A stretch of DNA of 64,000 nucleotides from Swaminathania salitolerans (GTDB taxonomy: Bacteria; Pseudomonadota; Alphaproteobacteria; Acetobacterales; Acetobacteraceae), in NCBI RefSeq assembly GCF_007988945.1, contig NZ_BJVC01000006.1, positions 121,421-185,420 of the forward strand. Direction: 5' to 3'. The notes under the pieces are model-generated. The model worked only from the letters and a program-made list of their open reading frames with translations, did no database searches and had not been told where the DNA came from. Below, one piece after another: positions 35,652 through 44,613 of this stretch. A program made the translations under genes and the position numbers. How positions within the stretch are numbered: position 1 is the first letter of the stretch; each line of letters opens with the position of its first letter.

Positions 35652-37136
35652 ATGATTGCTCTTTCGACCAGAACCCTGCCCGAGATCCCAGCAGGGGTCG
35701 AGGTTTTCTCCTATGACCGGGAGAGGCTCGAGCCGGGCATCGTCCATCTCAGCGTCGGCAATTTCCATCGCGCGCATCAATGCTGGTATATCGACCGCCT
35801 CCTCCACGAGCCGAGCAACAGCCACTGGGCCCTGTGCGGTGTCGGGCTGATCGACGATGCGACCGAGCGGCTGAAGCTCGAGGCGTTTCCTGCCCAGAAC
35901 GACCTCTATACCCTGACCCGCTATGCCCCGGACGGATCGTGCAGCCACCAGGTGATCGGCGCGATCGTCGCCTATCTCTTCGCGCCGGCCGATCCGGAAG
36001 CGGTGCTCGAGCGGATGGCGGATCCGAACACGCGTATCGTGTCGATGACGATCACCGAAGGCGGTTACAACCAGGATCATGCGACCGGCACCTATCGCCT
36101 CGACGATACCACCACGCGCGCCGAGCTGGCCGATCCGGCACGTCCCCGGACGGCGTTCGGTTATATCGTCGAGGCGCTGAGACGACGTCGCGCTGCCGGT
36201 ACCGCACCGTTTACGGTCATGTCCTGCGACAATCTTCGCGATAACGGTCTGGTCACCCGCCATTCCGTCCTCAGCCATGCGCGGGCGCTCGATCCGGATC
36301 TGGCCGCCTGGATCGAGGCCCATGTGAGTTTCCCGAGCACCATGGTGGACCGGATCACGCCCGCCGTGCTGAAGGAGGATGCCGAGCGGATCAACGCGGC
36401 CTGCGGCGTCGTCGATCGTCTGCCGGTCGTTTCCGAAGAATTCGCGCAATGGGTCATCGAGGACAATTTCGTCAACGGTCGTCCCGCCCTCGAAACCGTG
36501 GGCGCGCAGCTCGTACCCGATGTGCATCCCTACGAGCTGGCAAAAACGCGCATGCTCAACGCCTCGCATTCCATGCTCGCCTATCCCGGCCAGCTCGCGG
36601 GGCTGCAGACCGTACGGGACGCGATCACGCAGGAGGACATCGCGCAGCTCGTCGAGATGTTCATGAGCCGGGACGTCATTCCCTATCTCACCGCACCGCC
36701 CGGCATGGAGCTGGAGGCCTATCGCGACCTGATCATCGCGCGTTTCGGCAATCCAGCGGTTGGCGACCGGCTTGCGCGGATCACCGGAGACGGCGCGAGC
36801 AAGCTTCCGACATTCATCGCGCCCAGCTGGAACGCTCTGGTCGAGGCCGGCAAGGACGTGCACCGGATCGCCTTCGTTCTCGCCTGCTTCATACGGTATC
36901 TCCGCGGTCGCACGGATCAGGATCTCGCATTCACGCCGTTCGAGCCGGCACTTCCCGAGACGCAGCGCCATCTCGCCCAGTCCTGGGAGACTGTCTTCTC
37001 CATGCCGGTCTTCGCGAGCTTCTCCCTCGAAGACGTGCATCGTTCCCTCATCCGCTCCCTGGCCGAGGCGATGGAACGCGAAGGCACGATCGCCGTTCTG
37101 CAAGACGTACTCGAGAAAAGCCTGCCACACGTCTGA
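35652..37136 (+). CDS. Mannitol dehydrogenase-family polyol/uronate reductase
   Basis: The 494-residue product is a long-chain polyol dehydrogenase, the right length for mannitol 2-dehydrogenase (D-mannitol to D-fructose with NAD+) or fructuronate reductase. The N-terminal Rossmann half has VHLSVGNFHRAHQ. The catalytic motif is Lys298-x4-Asn303-x2-His306 in ELAKTRMLNASHSMLAY. Related enzymes in acetic acid bacteria use mannitol or fructose as cytosolic substrates. The ATG at 35652 has a weak ribosome site. A secreted thioredoxin-fold gene follows after 61 bases; a functional link is not obvious. Confidence 0.93.
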   Translation: MIALSTRTLPEIPAGVEVFSYDRERLEPGIVHLSVGNFHRAHQCWYIDRLLHEPSNSHWALCGVGLIDDATERLKLEAFPAQNDLYTLTRYAPDGSCSHQVIGAIVAYLFAPADPEAVLERMADPNTRIVSMTITEGGYNQDHATGTYRLDDTTTRAELADPARPRTAFGYIVEALRRRRAAGTAPFTVMSCDNLRDNGLVTRHSVLSHARALDPDLAAWIEAHVSFPSTMVDRITPAVLKEDAERINAACGVVDRLPVVSEEFAQWVIEDNFVNGRPALETVGAQLVPDVHPYELAKTRMLNASHSMLAYPGQLAGLQTVRDAITQEDIAQLVEMFMSRDVIPYLTAPPGMELEAYRDLIIARFGNPAVGDRLARITGDGASKLPTFIAPSWNALVEAGKDVHRIAFVLACFIRYLRGRTDQDLAFTPFEPALPETQRHLAQSWETVFSMPVFASFSLEDVHRSLIRSLAEAMEREGTIAVLQDVLEKSLPHV

Positions 37137-37197
37137 AACCCTGCCACATGCGGGGGGCTGGCTGCTCCGATTTCCGAAAGAAGGCGAAGACAGCATC

Positions 37198-38268
37198 ATG
37201 CCCGTTCACTCCCTCCGCCCGCGTGTGGCTCTCCCCGCCATCATGTGTCTTTTCGCGCTCTCGGCCTCACCCACCCCTCTCGTTTCCGAAGCGTCGGCAC
37301 AGAGCGGCACGCCGCTCTCGTCGCTCACCGGGGCGACGGCCTGGCTCAACTCCCCTCCCCTGACTGCGGCCGGGCTCAGGGGGAAGGTCGTTCTGGTGGA
37401 TTTCTGGACCTATTCCTGCATCAATTGTCTGCGCGAGATGCCGTATATCGAGGCATGGGCACAGAAATACCGCCCGTACGGCCTCGTGGTGATCGGCGTT
37501 CACGCGCCGGAATTCGCGTTCGAGAAAAACATCGACAATATCCGTCGCGCGATCGACCGGTTCCATATCACCTTCCCGGTCGCGGTCGATAACGACCGGG
37601 CGATATGGAACGGCTTCGGCAATGAATACTGGCCTGCCGCCTATTTCATCGGCGGCGACGGTCATGTACGCGCCCATCACTTCGGTGAAGGGGATTACGA
37701 CCGGTCCGAGCATTTCCTGCAATCCCTCCTGCTGGAAAACGGCGCGCGGAACGTTCCGACCGATCTCGTCCATCCCAAAGGAACCGGCGAGCAGGAAGAG
37801 GCCGATCTCGGAGCGATCGGCTCGCCCGAGACCTATATCGGCTATGCCCGGACCCAGCATTTCGCCTCGACAGGGGGCGCCGTTCAGGACTCGCCGAACG
37901 ATTACGTCATCGAGCGCACCCTCGCCCTGAACGACTGGGGACTGACCGGAAACTGGACGGTCGGCGAGGAATCGGCCCGTCTCAACAAGGGAGGAGGCAG
38001 CATCAGCTTCCGTTTCCACGCGCGCGATCTGCATATGGTGCTCGGAACTGGCAAAAGCGCAAAACCCGTGGCCTTTCACGTGACAATCGACGGCCATGCA
38101 CCGGGCGCGATGCATGGAACCGACTGCGATGCGGATGGCAACGGCACGGTAAGCGGCCAGCGCCTCTACCAGCTCGTGCGCCAGCCGGGACATGATATCG
38201 GCGACCATGTCTTCAGGATCGAGTTCAAGGCCCCTGGTGTGGAGGCCTATTCCTTTACCTTCGGCTGA
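37198..38268 (+). CDS. Secreted thioredoxin-fold protein, DipZ C-terminal type
   Basis: The 356-residue product has a signal peptide (about 1-35) and a thioredoxin-like domain with the redox pair Cys74-Ile-Asn-Cys77 in WTYSCINCLREMPY. A C-terminal beta domain (DDYVIERTLALNDWGLTGNW-type, YSFTFG end) follows, as found in the periplasmic part of DipZ. The membrane CcdA-like half of DipZ is absent, so electrons must come from elsewhere. It may reduce or repair periplasmic proteins. The start at 37198 is the Met before the signal peptide. Confidence 0.88.
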   Translation: MPVHSLRPRVALPAIMCLFALSASPTPLVSEASAQSGTPLSSLTGATAWLNSPPLTAAGLRGKVVLVDFWTYSCINCLREMPYIEAWAQKYRPYGLVVIGVHAPEFAFEKNIDNIRRAIDRFHITFPVAVDNDRAIWNGFGNEYWPAAYFIGGDGHVRAHHFGEGDYDRSEHFLQSLLLENGARNVPTDLVHPKGTGEQEEADLGAIGSPETYIGYARTQHFASTGGAVQDSPNDYVIERTLALNDWGLTGNWTVGEESARLNKGGGSISFRFHARDLHMVLGTGKSAKPVAFHVTIDGHAPGAMHGTDCDADGNGTVSGQRLYQLVRQPGHDIGDHVFRIEFKAPGVEAYSFTFG

Positions 38269-38272
38269 GCTG

Positions 38273-38306
38273 GACGCCGGGAACCTGCCATTTGCAGGGG
38301 GGCGTC
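38273..38306. terminator. Nested hairpin between convergent genes
   Basis: GACGCC (38273-38278) pairs with GGCGTC (38301-38306) around an inner CCTGC/GCAGG stem. It lies five bases after the thioredoxin stop and touches the TonB receptor stop. No T run follows, so it is only a candidate bidirectional terminator. Confidence 0.45.
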
Positions 38307-40608
38307 AGAATTGCGTGGACACCGTGCCCGTCATCGAGAAGCGGGCATTGGTCATGAACGAGTTTCCATAACCGGTATAGGGCGCGAGGCTGCCGCTATA
38401 GACGGTGCTCGGGTCCCTCGCACTGTAGATCGCCCCCATTGCGCCAGTCCGGACGATGGAGCCGGTCACGTTGGCAAAATTGAGCTTGAACGTCGGAGAC
38501 TGGGCGATCCCTACAGGGTGGAAGCGATAGCCGAGGGAGATCGTGTTGGTTACGAAACCGGGAATACGCTGATCTCCCGCAACGCTGACCGATTGGGGGC
38601 CGGTGTAATGCAGGCTCGCATTGCTGAAGAACCCGGCATATTTATAGGTCACGCCGAAATTCGCGAGCACGCGTGGCGCCATGATCGCCTGCGTTCCACG
38701 CGAGGGGAGAAGCGCGCCGGAATAGGGATCCAGAACGTCGCTATCCTGCACTGCGTGGAGATACTCGACGGATGCATAAGGGCTGATCCCGTGATAGGAG
38801 CGCCCCGAGAGCATGACGTCGAAACCGCGCATATGCTGGTTTCCGATCGAGAAGGGCCGGAACTGGTTCATCCCCAGATACTGGTTCACGATCCGGTTGG
38901 TGACGTTGTAGTTGAAGAACGATGCGTCGAAGATCACGTAGCGATCGTGATACCGGTATCCGATCTCCTCCTTGATCGAATACTGGTTCTTCGGAATCGG
39001 CATACTGGTATAGAGCCATCCGAGATCGACCGCACTCGGCTGGCGATAATCCCCTTCCGCGTTCATGTAGATCTGGCTATGGCTGTCGATCGTGTATCCC
39101 ACCGAGAGCTGCGGCAAGGGCTCCGTCCGGTTGTTGGACATGCGCCCGTACAGATCCTTGTTCCACGTATTCGCCATGACGAACTTGAACCCGGCCTCGA
39201 TCTCGAGCCGGTCCTGGAGATAGCGTGCGCGATCTTCCACGAACAGGGAATGGATCTCGTATCCTGCGTTCTGCTGATCTCCCGCATCGATGCGATAGGC
39301 CGCAGCATTCGGGCTCGGTGCCGCGCCATTCGCCATGGTGTAGCTCGTCGGATAGGACTGGGCCGTGTAGTTGTTCTCGTACCAGTAGCCGAGCGCGACA
39401 TGATTATGCCTGTCGAGATCGTAGCCGAGCTTGGCGACCGCGCCGCGACGCTCGGTCGCCCCCTGGAGGAAGTAACTCGTGACGTTGCGCGATGCGCCAT
39501 CGGGCTGGGTCTCGACGCCCCCCGGAGAGGCATCCCAGCCACGACCGAGATTGTAATAGGCCTGGATATCAAAGGTGAAGCGGTGCGGCAGGACGATATG
39601 CACCGGCGCCGAAAGGAAAACCTGATTCCAGTAATCGGTGTTGTTCTTCCAGTAGTTGATATTTCCGGAATCGGCGGATCGCCCGTATCCCTGCCCCGTA
39701 TGCTTGTACAGATAGAATTCCTGCGCAGTCGGATAATTGTCGATCGTGAAATCTTCCCAGTTCCACGAAACGAAGGTCCTGGCGTACGATCCGTTATCCC
39801 AGGTCTTGTTCAGACCGAAATCGATATGCCGACGCTCGTTGATCCCGGCGCCCATCCAGCTTCGCGCATGCGTGTTGGAAAACGAGAAAAAGCCGCGCAC
39901 CCCCGTATGGCCGATCTCTCCGGTATCCACACGCATGAATTCGCGTGAGAGATTGTTGGTCCCGTAGGAGAAATCGACCAGCCCGCCGAAATGTCTGGCA
40001 GGCGTATGCGACTGTTCGTTCATCGTTCCGGCGGCAGCAGACATGACCGGCAGAGCCGTTTCGGAACTCCCGGGCGTCAGCGATACGGATTCGAGATTCT
40101 CCGTGTCGATATTCTCGGTAATGTATTTCGCAGCCGCGGCGGGCGCGCCATCCAGCAGAAGCGCCATATCAAGATCGGTCAGGCCACGGGTCTGGATCTG
40201 CCCTCCCTGCATCCCGTAGGGATCCGGCGTGCTGATGCTGACGCTGGGGAGATTCTGGATGAGATCGAGCGCGGTGCTCGATGGATTGCGCATCGCGATA
40301 TATTCCCGATCCACCGTCTGCACCGAACGCGGCGCATGTTCGATACGCATCATGCCTCCTCCGCCATTGAGGACGCGACGCGACGTTCTGATCGATATCT
40401 CCTCCGCCCGGACCGGACGCGATGGCGTAACGGCAGCAGAAGCCGGGCGCGCCGCGTTACGGGTCGTATGCCGGGCCGGGGGCGCCCCGTGGGGCCGATG
40501 CTCCAGGGGGGTAGCACCATGGGCGGATGAAACCGCCCCGACCGTCACGACGATCAGGAGGACGGCGCGGGCCTCCGCGGTCTCGAGCAAGGTAAAGCGA
40601 TGCGCCAT
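38305..40608 (-). CDS. TonB-dependent outer-membrane receptor
   Basis: The 767-residue product has a signal peptide (to about residue 31), a periplasmic spacer, a plug domain at about 80-195 (SVQTVDREYIAMRNPSS, GGQIQTRGLTDLDMALLLDGAP), and a 22-strand barrel ending in aromatic Phe (MTGTVSTQF), the BAM signal. It imports a large ligand such as a siderophore, driven by TonB-ExbBD. No partner transporter is nearby to tell the ligand. It lies 232 bases past nadC on the same strand and probably has its own promoter in the AT-rich stretch before 40608. Confidence 0.95.
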   Translation of the reverse strand: MAHRFTLLETAEARAVLLIVVTVGAVSSAHGATPLEHRPHGAPPARHTTRNAARPASAAVTPSRPVRAEEISIRTSRRVLNGGGGMMRIEHAPRSVQTVDREYIAMRNPSSTALDLIQNLPSVSISTPDPYGMQGGQIQTRGLTDLDMALLLDGAPAAAAKYITENIDTENLESVSLTPGSSETALPVMSAAAGTMNEQSHTPARHFGGLVDFSYGTNNLSREFMRVDTGEIGHTGVRGFFSFSNTHARSWMGAGINERRHIDFGLNKTWDNGSYARTFVSWNWEDFTIDNYPTAQEFYLYKHTGQGYGRSADSGNINYWKNNTDYWNQVFLSAPVHIVLPHRFTFDIQAYYNLGRGWDASPGGVETQPDGASRNVTSYFLQGATERRGAVAKLGYDLDRHNHVALGYWYENNYTAQSYPTSYTMANGAAPSPNAAAYRIDAGDQQNAGYEIHSLFVEDRARYLQDRLEIEAGFKFVMANTWNKDLYGRMSNNRTEPLPQLSVGYTIDSHSQIYMNAEGDYRQPSAVDLGWLYTSMPIPKNQYSIKEEIGYRYHDRYVIFDASFFNYNVTNRIVNQYLGMNQFRPFSIGNQHMRGFDVMLSGRSYHGISPYASVEYLHAVQDSDVLDPYSGALLPSRGTQAIMAPRVLANFGVTYKYAGFFSNASLHYTGPQSVSVAGDQRIPGFVTNTISLGYRFHPVGIAQSPTFKLNFANVTGSIVRTGAMGAIYSARDPSTVYSGSLAPYTGYGNSFMTNARFSMTGTVSTQF

Positions 40609-40840
40609 CGAGGATCCTCTGACAGGAAAACAAGCCGTCGATTCTACCGTCTTTCCACCGTAATATTACGATAGCGGTTCGAAATGACAAAGCCTTCTCC
40701 TACGCGCGCAGCAAATTACCCCGCAAGATAAATTTGTGTCATACTATGTCTTGCCCTCCCCTCCGTTCACGCGCCCGCCACGCCCTGGACGTTTGCGGCC
40801 GGTCAGGGAAAGGGAGCAGCGAGGAGGCCCGCATCGGGGC

Positions 40841-41701
40841 TCAGACGTCGATATCGAGACCGATATCGAGGGCAGTCACGCTATGGGTCAACCATCCCAG
40901 AGAGAGGACATCGACCCCGGATGCCGCAATCGCAGGGGCGGTTTGCGGCGTAATGCCTCCGGAGGCTTCCGTAACGGCCCGTCCCCCCACCATCGCGACA
41001 CCCTGACGGAGAAGATCGGGCGACATATTGTCGAGAAGATAGGCATCGGCTCCCCCGCAAGCCAGCGCCTCGGCGAGCTGGTCCAGCGTATCGACCTCGA
41101 GCGCCACGGACATCAGATGACCTGCCCTTCGCCGCGCCGCCTCGAGCGCTTCGCGAACACCGCCGCACAGGGCGATGTGATTGTCCTTGATGAGGATCGC
41201 ATCGTCCAGACGATAGCGATGATTGCTTCCTCCGCCCGCGGCGACAGCATATTTCTGGATCATTCGCAAACCCGGCAGGGTCTTGCGGGTGCAGCAGACC
41301 CGCGCATGCGTCCCTTGCACCGCATCCACGACCCCGCGCGTCGCCGTCGCGATCCCGCTGAGATGGGAAAGCAGATTGAGCGCCGTACGCTCCCCCCCGA
41401 GAACGGTCAGTGCGTCCCCCTCGACTTCCGCCACGATATCACCCGGGTCGAGACGGTCTCCGTCCTGTCTGAACGCGTCGAAGCGGGTCGAGCCGTCGAT
41501 CAGCGTGAAGGAGAGCCGGGCCGCACTCAACCCGGCCAGAACGCCCGGATGCCGCGCCCGGAATCTGGCGCGCAGGGTCTGGCCGGGCCGCGCGATGGCC
41601 TGGGTCGTTGCATCGCCCCCGATTCCGAAATCCTCCATCAGGCCGGCGCGAACGATCGGCTCCCACAGAAGATCGGGCAAGATATGATGAGAAGTCGTCA
41701 T
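40841..41701 (-). CDS. nadC: Nicotinate-nucleotide pyrophosphorylase (carboxylating)
   Basis: NadC makes nicotinate mononucleotide from quinolinate and PRPP, the third step of de novo NAD synthesis. The 286-residue product has the expected blocks: EDFGIGGDATT, VCCTRKTLPGLR, GGSNHRYRLDDAILIKDNH, EVDTLDQ, LLDNMSP and EASGGI. It overlaps the nadB stop by four bases and is last in the nadA-nadB-nadC operon. Confidence 0.97.
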   Translation of the reverse strand: MTTSHHILPDLLWEPIVRAGLMEDFGIGGDATTQAIARPGQTLRARFRARHPGVLAGLSAARLSFTLIDGSTRFDAFRQDGDRLDPGDIVAEVEGDALTVLGGERTALNLLSHLSGIATATRGVVDAVQGTHARVCCTRKTLPGLRMIQKYAVAAGGGSNHRYRLDDAILIKDNHIALCGGVREALEAARRRAGHLMSVALEVDTLDQLAEALACGGADAYLLDNMSPDLLRQGVAMVGGRAVTEASGGITPQTAPAIAASGVDVLSLGWLTHSVTALDIGLDIDV

Positions 41702-43362
41702 GTGCCTGCGAGGCTCCGTTCTTTAGGGGGCAGCTCTTTCGGGGCCGTATCTTTCCTGCCCGGTTCTTTCCGGATCGGTCCTCCGGATGCCGGTTCCCCG
41801 CATGCCGGTTCGTCCGGATGCCGCATCTCGACGGGCATACATTCCGGCTGCGCAGCATCGGTACCGTGCGCCTGCAATCCGATATCCGCCAGCGTGAACC
41901 GTATCCGGAAGGCCTCTCCCTGTGCGGGATAGTCGCTGCGCCAATGGCTGCCACGACTTTCCCGACGTCTGAGAGCGGCGGTCGCGATCGCCGTACCGAT
42001 CAGGGCATGATCGTCGCGTCCTGCAAGGGGGGTCAGCCCCGAGATCAGGGCCTGCAATCCGTCGGCATCGCGCAGGATACCCGCGCCACGATCCATTTGC
42101 GGCCCGAAACTGGCCGCGGTTCTGACACGCGGCATGACCGGATTCTGGCATGAATGCCTTCGTCTCGGTGCGTTGTTCACATCCCATGCTGCGGCACGGC
42201 CCATCACGAAGGCCTCGAGCAGGGAATTGCTGGCAAGCCGGTTGGCTCCGTGAAGCCCGGTGCATGCCACCTCACCGCAAGCCCATAACCCTGCAAGACT
42301 CGTCCGTCCGTGGAGATCGGTCTCGACGCCGCCCATATGATAATGAACCGCCGGACGCACCGGAATCAGCTCCCGGTCCGGGTCGATTCCGTGCGCCGCA
42401 CATAGACGCGCAATACCCGGGAACTGTGCCGAGAAGATCCTGCGTGTCGCGCCGTTGGGGGCCGCTCCCCTTCCGGAGCCGGAGAGGGAGCGCGCATCGA
42501 GAAAGACTTTGTGTCCCGCGTCGCGATGCGCGGCGATGGCGCGCGCGACCCGGTCGCGGGACTGGAGGGGATCGGTGAACCATGCCCCTTTCTCATCGAC
42601 GAGCTTCGCTCCTGCGCCGCGCACCGCCTCGCTGATCAGCGGGGCACGGCCTTCCCCGGTCTCGACATCCAGCGCCGTGGGATGGAACTGGACGAATTCC
42701 ATATCGGCAAGAACCGCCCCTGCCCGCGCGGCCGCTGCAAGCCCGCCCCCGCTATTGGTCCTCGGGCTGGTGGCATTGGCATAAAGCGCCCCGGCGCCAC
42801 CCGAGGCGAGAATACAGATATTCGTCGGCAGGAACTGTCCGGTATTGAGCCAAACCCCGACCACACGCCCCTCGCAGGTTTCGACATGGGCGAGAGATAC
42901 CCCTTCCAGCACGACGATGCGCGGCGTCTTGCGCAGCTGCGCGATGAGCGCCCGCATGATTCCCGCACCGCTTGCGTCGCCATCGACATGAGCGATGCGC
43001 GCCCGGGAATGCGCCGCCTCGAGATGAAGATCCAGTCCTGTCTCCCCCCTGCGCGCAAAGGAGACACCCCAGTCGAGAAGCTGCCCGATAGCCGACGGCC
43101 CCGCCTCGACGATGGCCTGCACCGCCTCGGGCACACAGAGCCCGTCTCCTGCCGCAAGCGTGTCACGCACATGCAGGGCGATGCTGTCATCCTGACCGAT
43201 CGCCGCAGCCAGCCCCCCCTGGGCGAGCATGCTCGCAGCCTCCTCCCCCAGAGGGGATGGCGTGAGCACCACGCAGGGGCGATCGAGATGCAGGGCCGCG
43301 GTCAACCCGGCGAGCCCGGCGCCTGCAATCACCGGCCATCCGGCGAAACGGGTAAGGGTCAT
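41698..43362 (-). CDS. nadB: L-aspartate oxidase
   Basis: NadB oxidises L-aspartate to iminoaspartate with FAD, feeding NadA. The 554-residue product has GAGLAGLTAAL, LASGGAGALYA, QFHPTALD, YHMGGVETDLHGRTSLAGLWACGE and GLHGANRLASNSLLEAFVMG. The start at 43362 is taken because VIAGAGLAG follows at once; the frame to 43419 is spurious. The C-terminal tail (about 45 residues, Pro/Glu/Lys-rich, with PASGGPIRKEPGRKD) is low-complexity and longer than in relatives. It is 13 bases after nadA and overlaps nadC by four bases. Confidence 0.96.
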   Translation of the reverse strand: MTLTRFAGWPVIAGAGLAGLTAALHLDRPCVVLTPSPLGEEAASMLAQGGLAAAIGQDDSIALHVRDTLAAGDGLCVPEAVQAIVEAGPSAIGQLLDWGVSFARRGETGLDLHLEAAHSRARIAHVDGDASGAGIMRALIAQLRKTPRIVVLEGVSLAHVETCEGRVVGVWLNTGQFLPTNICILASGGAGALYANATSPRTNSGGGLAAAARAGAVLADMEFVQFHPTALDVETGEGRAPLISEAVRGAGAKLVDEKGAWFTDPLQSRDRVARAIAAHRDAGHKVFLDARSLSGSGRGAAPNGATRRIFSAQFPGIARLCAAHGIDPDRELIPVRPAVHYHMGGVETDLHGRTSLAGLWACGEVACTGLHGANRLASNSLLEAFVMGRAAAWDVNNAPRRRHSCQNPVMPRVRTAASFGPQMDRGAGILRDADGLQALISGLTPLAGRDDHALIGTAIATAALRRRESRGSHWRSDYPAQGEAFRIRFTLADIGLQAHGTDAAQPECMPVEMRHPDEPACGEPASGGPIRKEPGRKDTAPKELPPKERSLAGT

Positions 43363-43375
43363 CACGAGCGCGCCC

Positions 43376-44362
43376 TCAGACGGCCAGCATCCGTTCGACA
43401 GACAGGCGCGCTCTGGCAAAGAGCGCCTCGGGGATCGTGACTTCTTCCTGCATGGTCTCGAGAGCGTGACGAATGGAAGCGAGGGTGATGCGCTTCATAT
43501 GCGGGCAGAGATTGCACGGCCGCACGAATTCGACGGCTGGATTGAGTGCGGCGAGATTGTCGCTCATGGAACATTCCGTAACGAGCAGCACCTTGCGAGG
43601 CTGTTGTACGGCGACGAACTCCATCATGCCTGCGGTCGATCCCGAATAATCTGCCTCGGCGACCACCTCCGGCGGACATTCCGGATGGGCGAGCACCACG
43701 ACACCGGGATGCATCCGGCGATACTGGCGTATCTCGAGCGGCGTGAAACGCTCGTGCACCTCGCAGTGACCGGGCCAGGTGATCATCTCGATCCCGGTTT
43801 CCTTCTGGATGTTCCGGGCAAGGAATTCGTCCGGGATCATGATCACCCGCGATACGCCGAGGCTTTCCACGATCTTCCTGGCATTGCCCGAGGTGCAGCA
43901 GATATCCGTCTCCGCCTTGACCGCCACCGAGCTGTTTACATAGGTGACGACCGGCACGCCGGGATATGCGGCCTTGAGCGCCCGGACATTCTCCGCCGTG
44001 ATGGATTCCGCAAGGGAGCATCCGGCCCGGGAATCGGGAATGAGGACCGTCTTGTCGGGATTCATGAGCTTGGCGGTCTCGGCCATGAAATGCACGCCCG
44101 CCATGACGATGACCCGCTCTTCCGTACGCTGCGCCTCGCGGGCGAGGGCAAGGCTGTCGCCACGGATATCCGAGATGCAGTGGAAGATTTCCGGCGTCTG
44201 GTAGTTATGCGCGAGTATGACCGCATTGCGCTCCTGCTTGAGGCGCAGGATGGCGGCGATGTCGTCGGCGTAATTGCGCGCCCAGTCTTCCCGGCTCATC
44301 AACCGTGACACGGGTTCGTACAGGGCGTCGACGCGGTCTCTGACCGGGGTGATCTGGTCCAT
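43376..44362 (-). CDS. nadA: Quinolinate synthase
   Basis: NadA condenses iminoaspartate with dihydroxyacetone phosphate to quinolinate and carries a [4Fe-4S] cluster. The 328-residue product has LAHNYQTPEI, IPDSRAGCSLAES, CCTSGNA, THPECPPEV-type AHPECPPEVV and CNLCPHMKRI; the Cys of these blocks are the likely cluster ligands. The ATG at 44362 is set by AAGGAGGGG directly ahead; an upstream TTG is not the start. It opens the nadABC operon, and the palindrome at 44379-44399 lies just before it. Confidence 0.97.
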   Translation of the reverse strand: MDQITPVRDRVDALYEPVSRLMSREDWARNYADDIAAILRLKQERNAVILAHNYQTPEIFHCISDIRGDSLALAREAQRTEERVIVMAGVHFMAETAKLMNPDKTVLIPDSRAGCSLAESITAENVRALKAAYPGVPVVTYVNSSVAVKAETDICCTSGNARKIVESLGVSRVIMIPDEFLARNIQKETGIEMITWPGHCEVHERFTPLEIRQYRRMHPGVVVLAHPECPPEVVAEADYSGSTAGMMEFVAVQQPRKVLLVTECSMSDNLAALNPAVEFVRPCNLCPHMKRITLASIRHALETMQEEVTIPEALFARARLSVERMLAV

Positions 44363-44378
44363 GGTCCCCTCCTTCAAC

Positions 44379-44399
44379 TTATGCTCTCATTGAGCATAA
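44379..44399. promoter_or_regulatory. Perfect palindrome before nadA, candidate NrtR operator
   Basis: TTATGCTC (44379-44386) and GAGCATAA (44392-44399) are perfect inverted copies separated by TCATT. The site ends 17 bases before the nadA ATG and overlaps or follows the likely promoter. Palindromes at this place are known operators for the Nudix-related NAD regulator NrtR in several bacteria, and an nrtR gene lies immediately upstream. Assignment is from position and symmetry. Confidence 0.65.
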
Positions 44400-44613
44400 T
44401 AAGGACAACACAATGCGGACATCAATAATGGGGAGTGCCGCAGGGATTTCAAAGCCACGATCTCGTGACCGCCCCCCCGCGCCGATCATGCCCTCCCGAA
44501 GATCGCGGCTTGTCCATCCCGGGTGACCGCCATTGCTGACGACCGTGATGCCGGATCGCGGCCGGGTCGACCCGCCCCATGTCCCGATGTTCGTCCGGGC
44601 CTGTGCCCGGTCG

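Noticed and set aside
38311..39948. A 545-codon open frame on the plus strand
   Set aside because: Antisense to the TonB receptor, which has a full plug, barrel and terminal Phe.
44363..44377. TTG codon as an alternative nadA start
   Set aside because: The strong AAGGAGGGG site lies inside that extension and points to the ATG at 44362.
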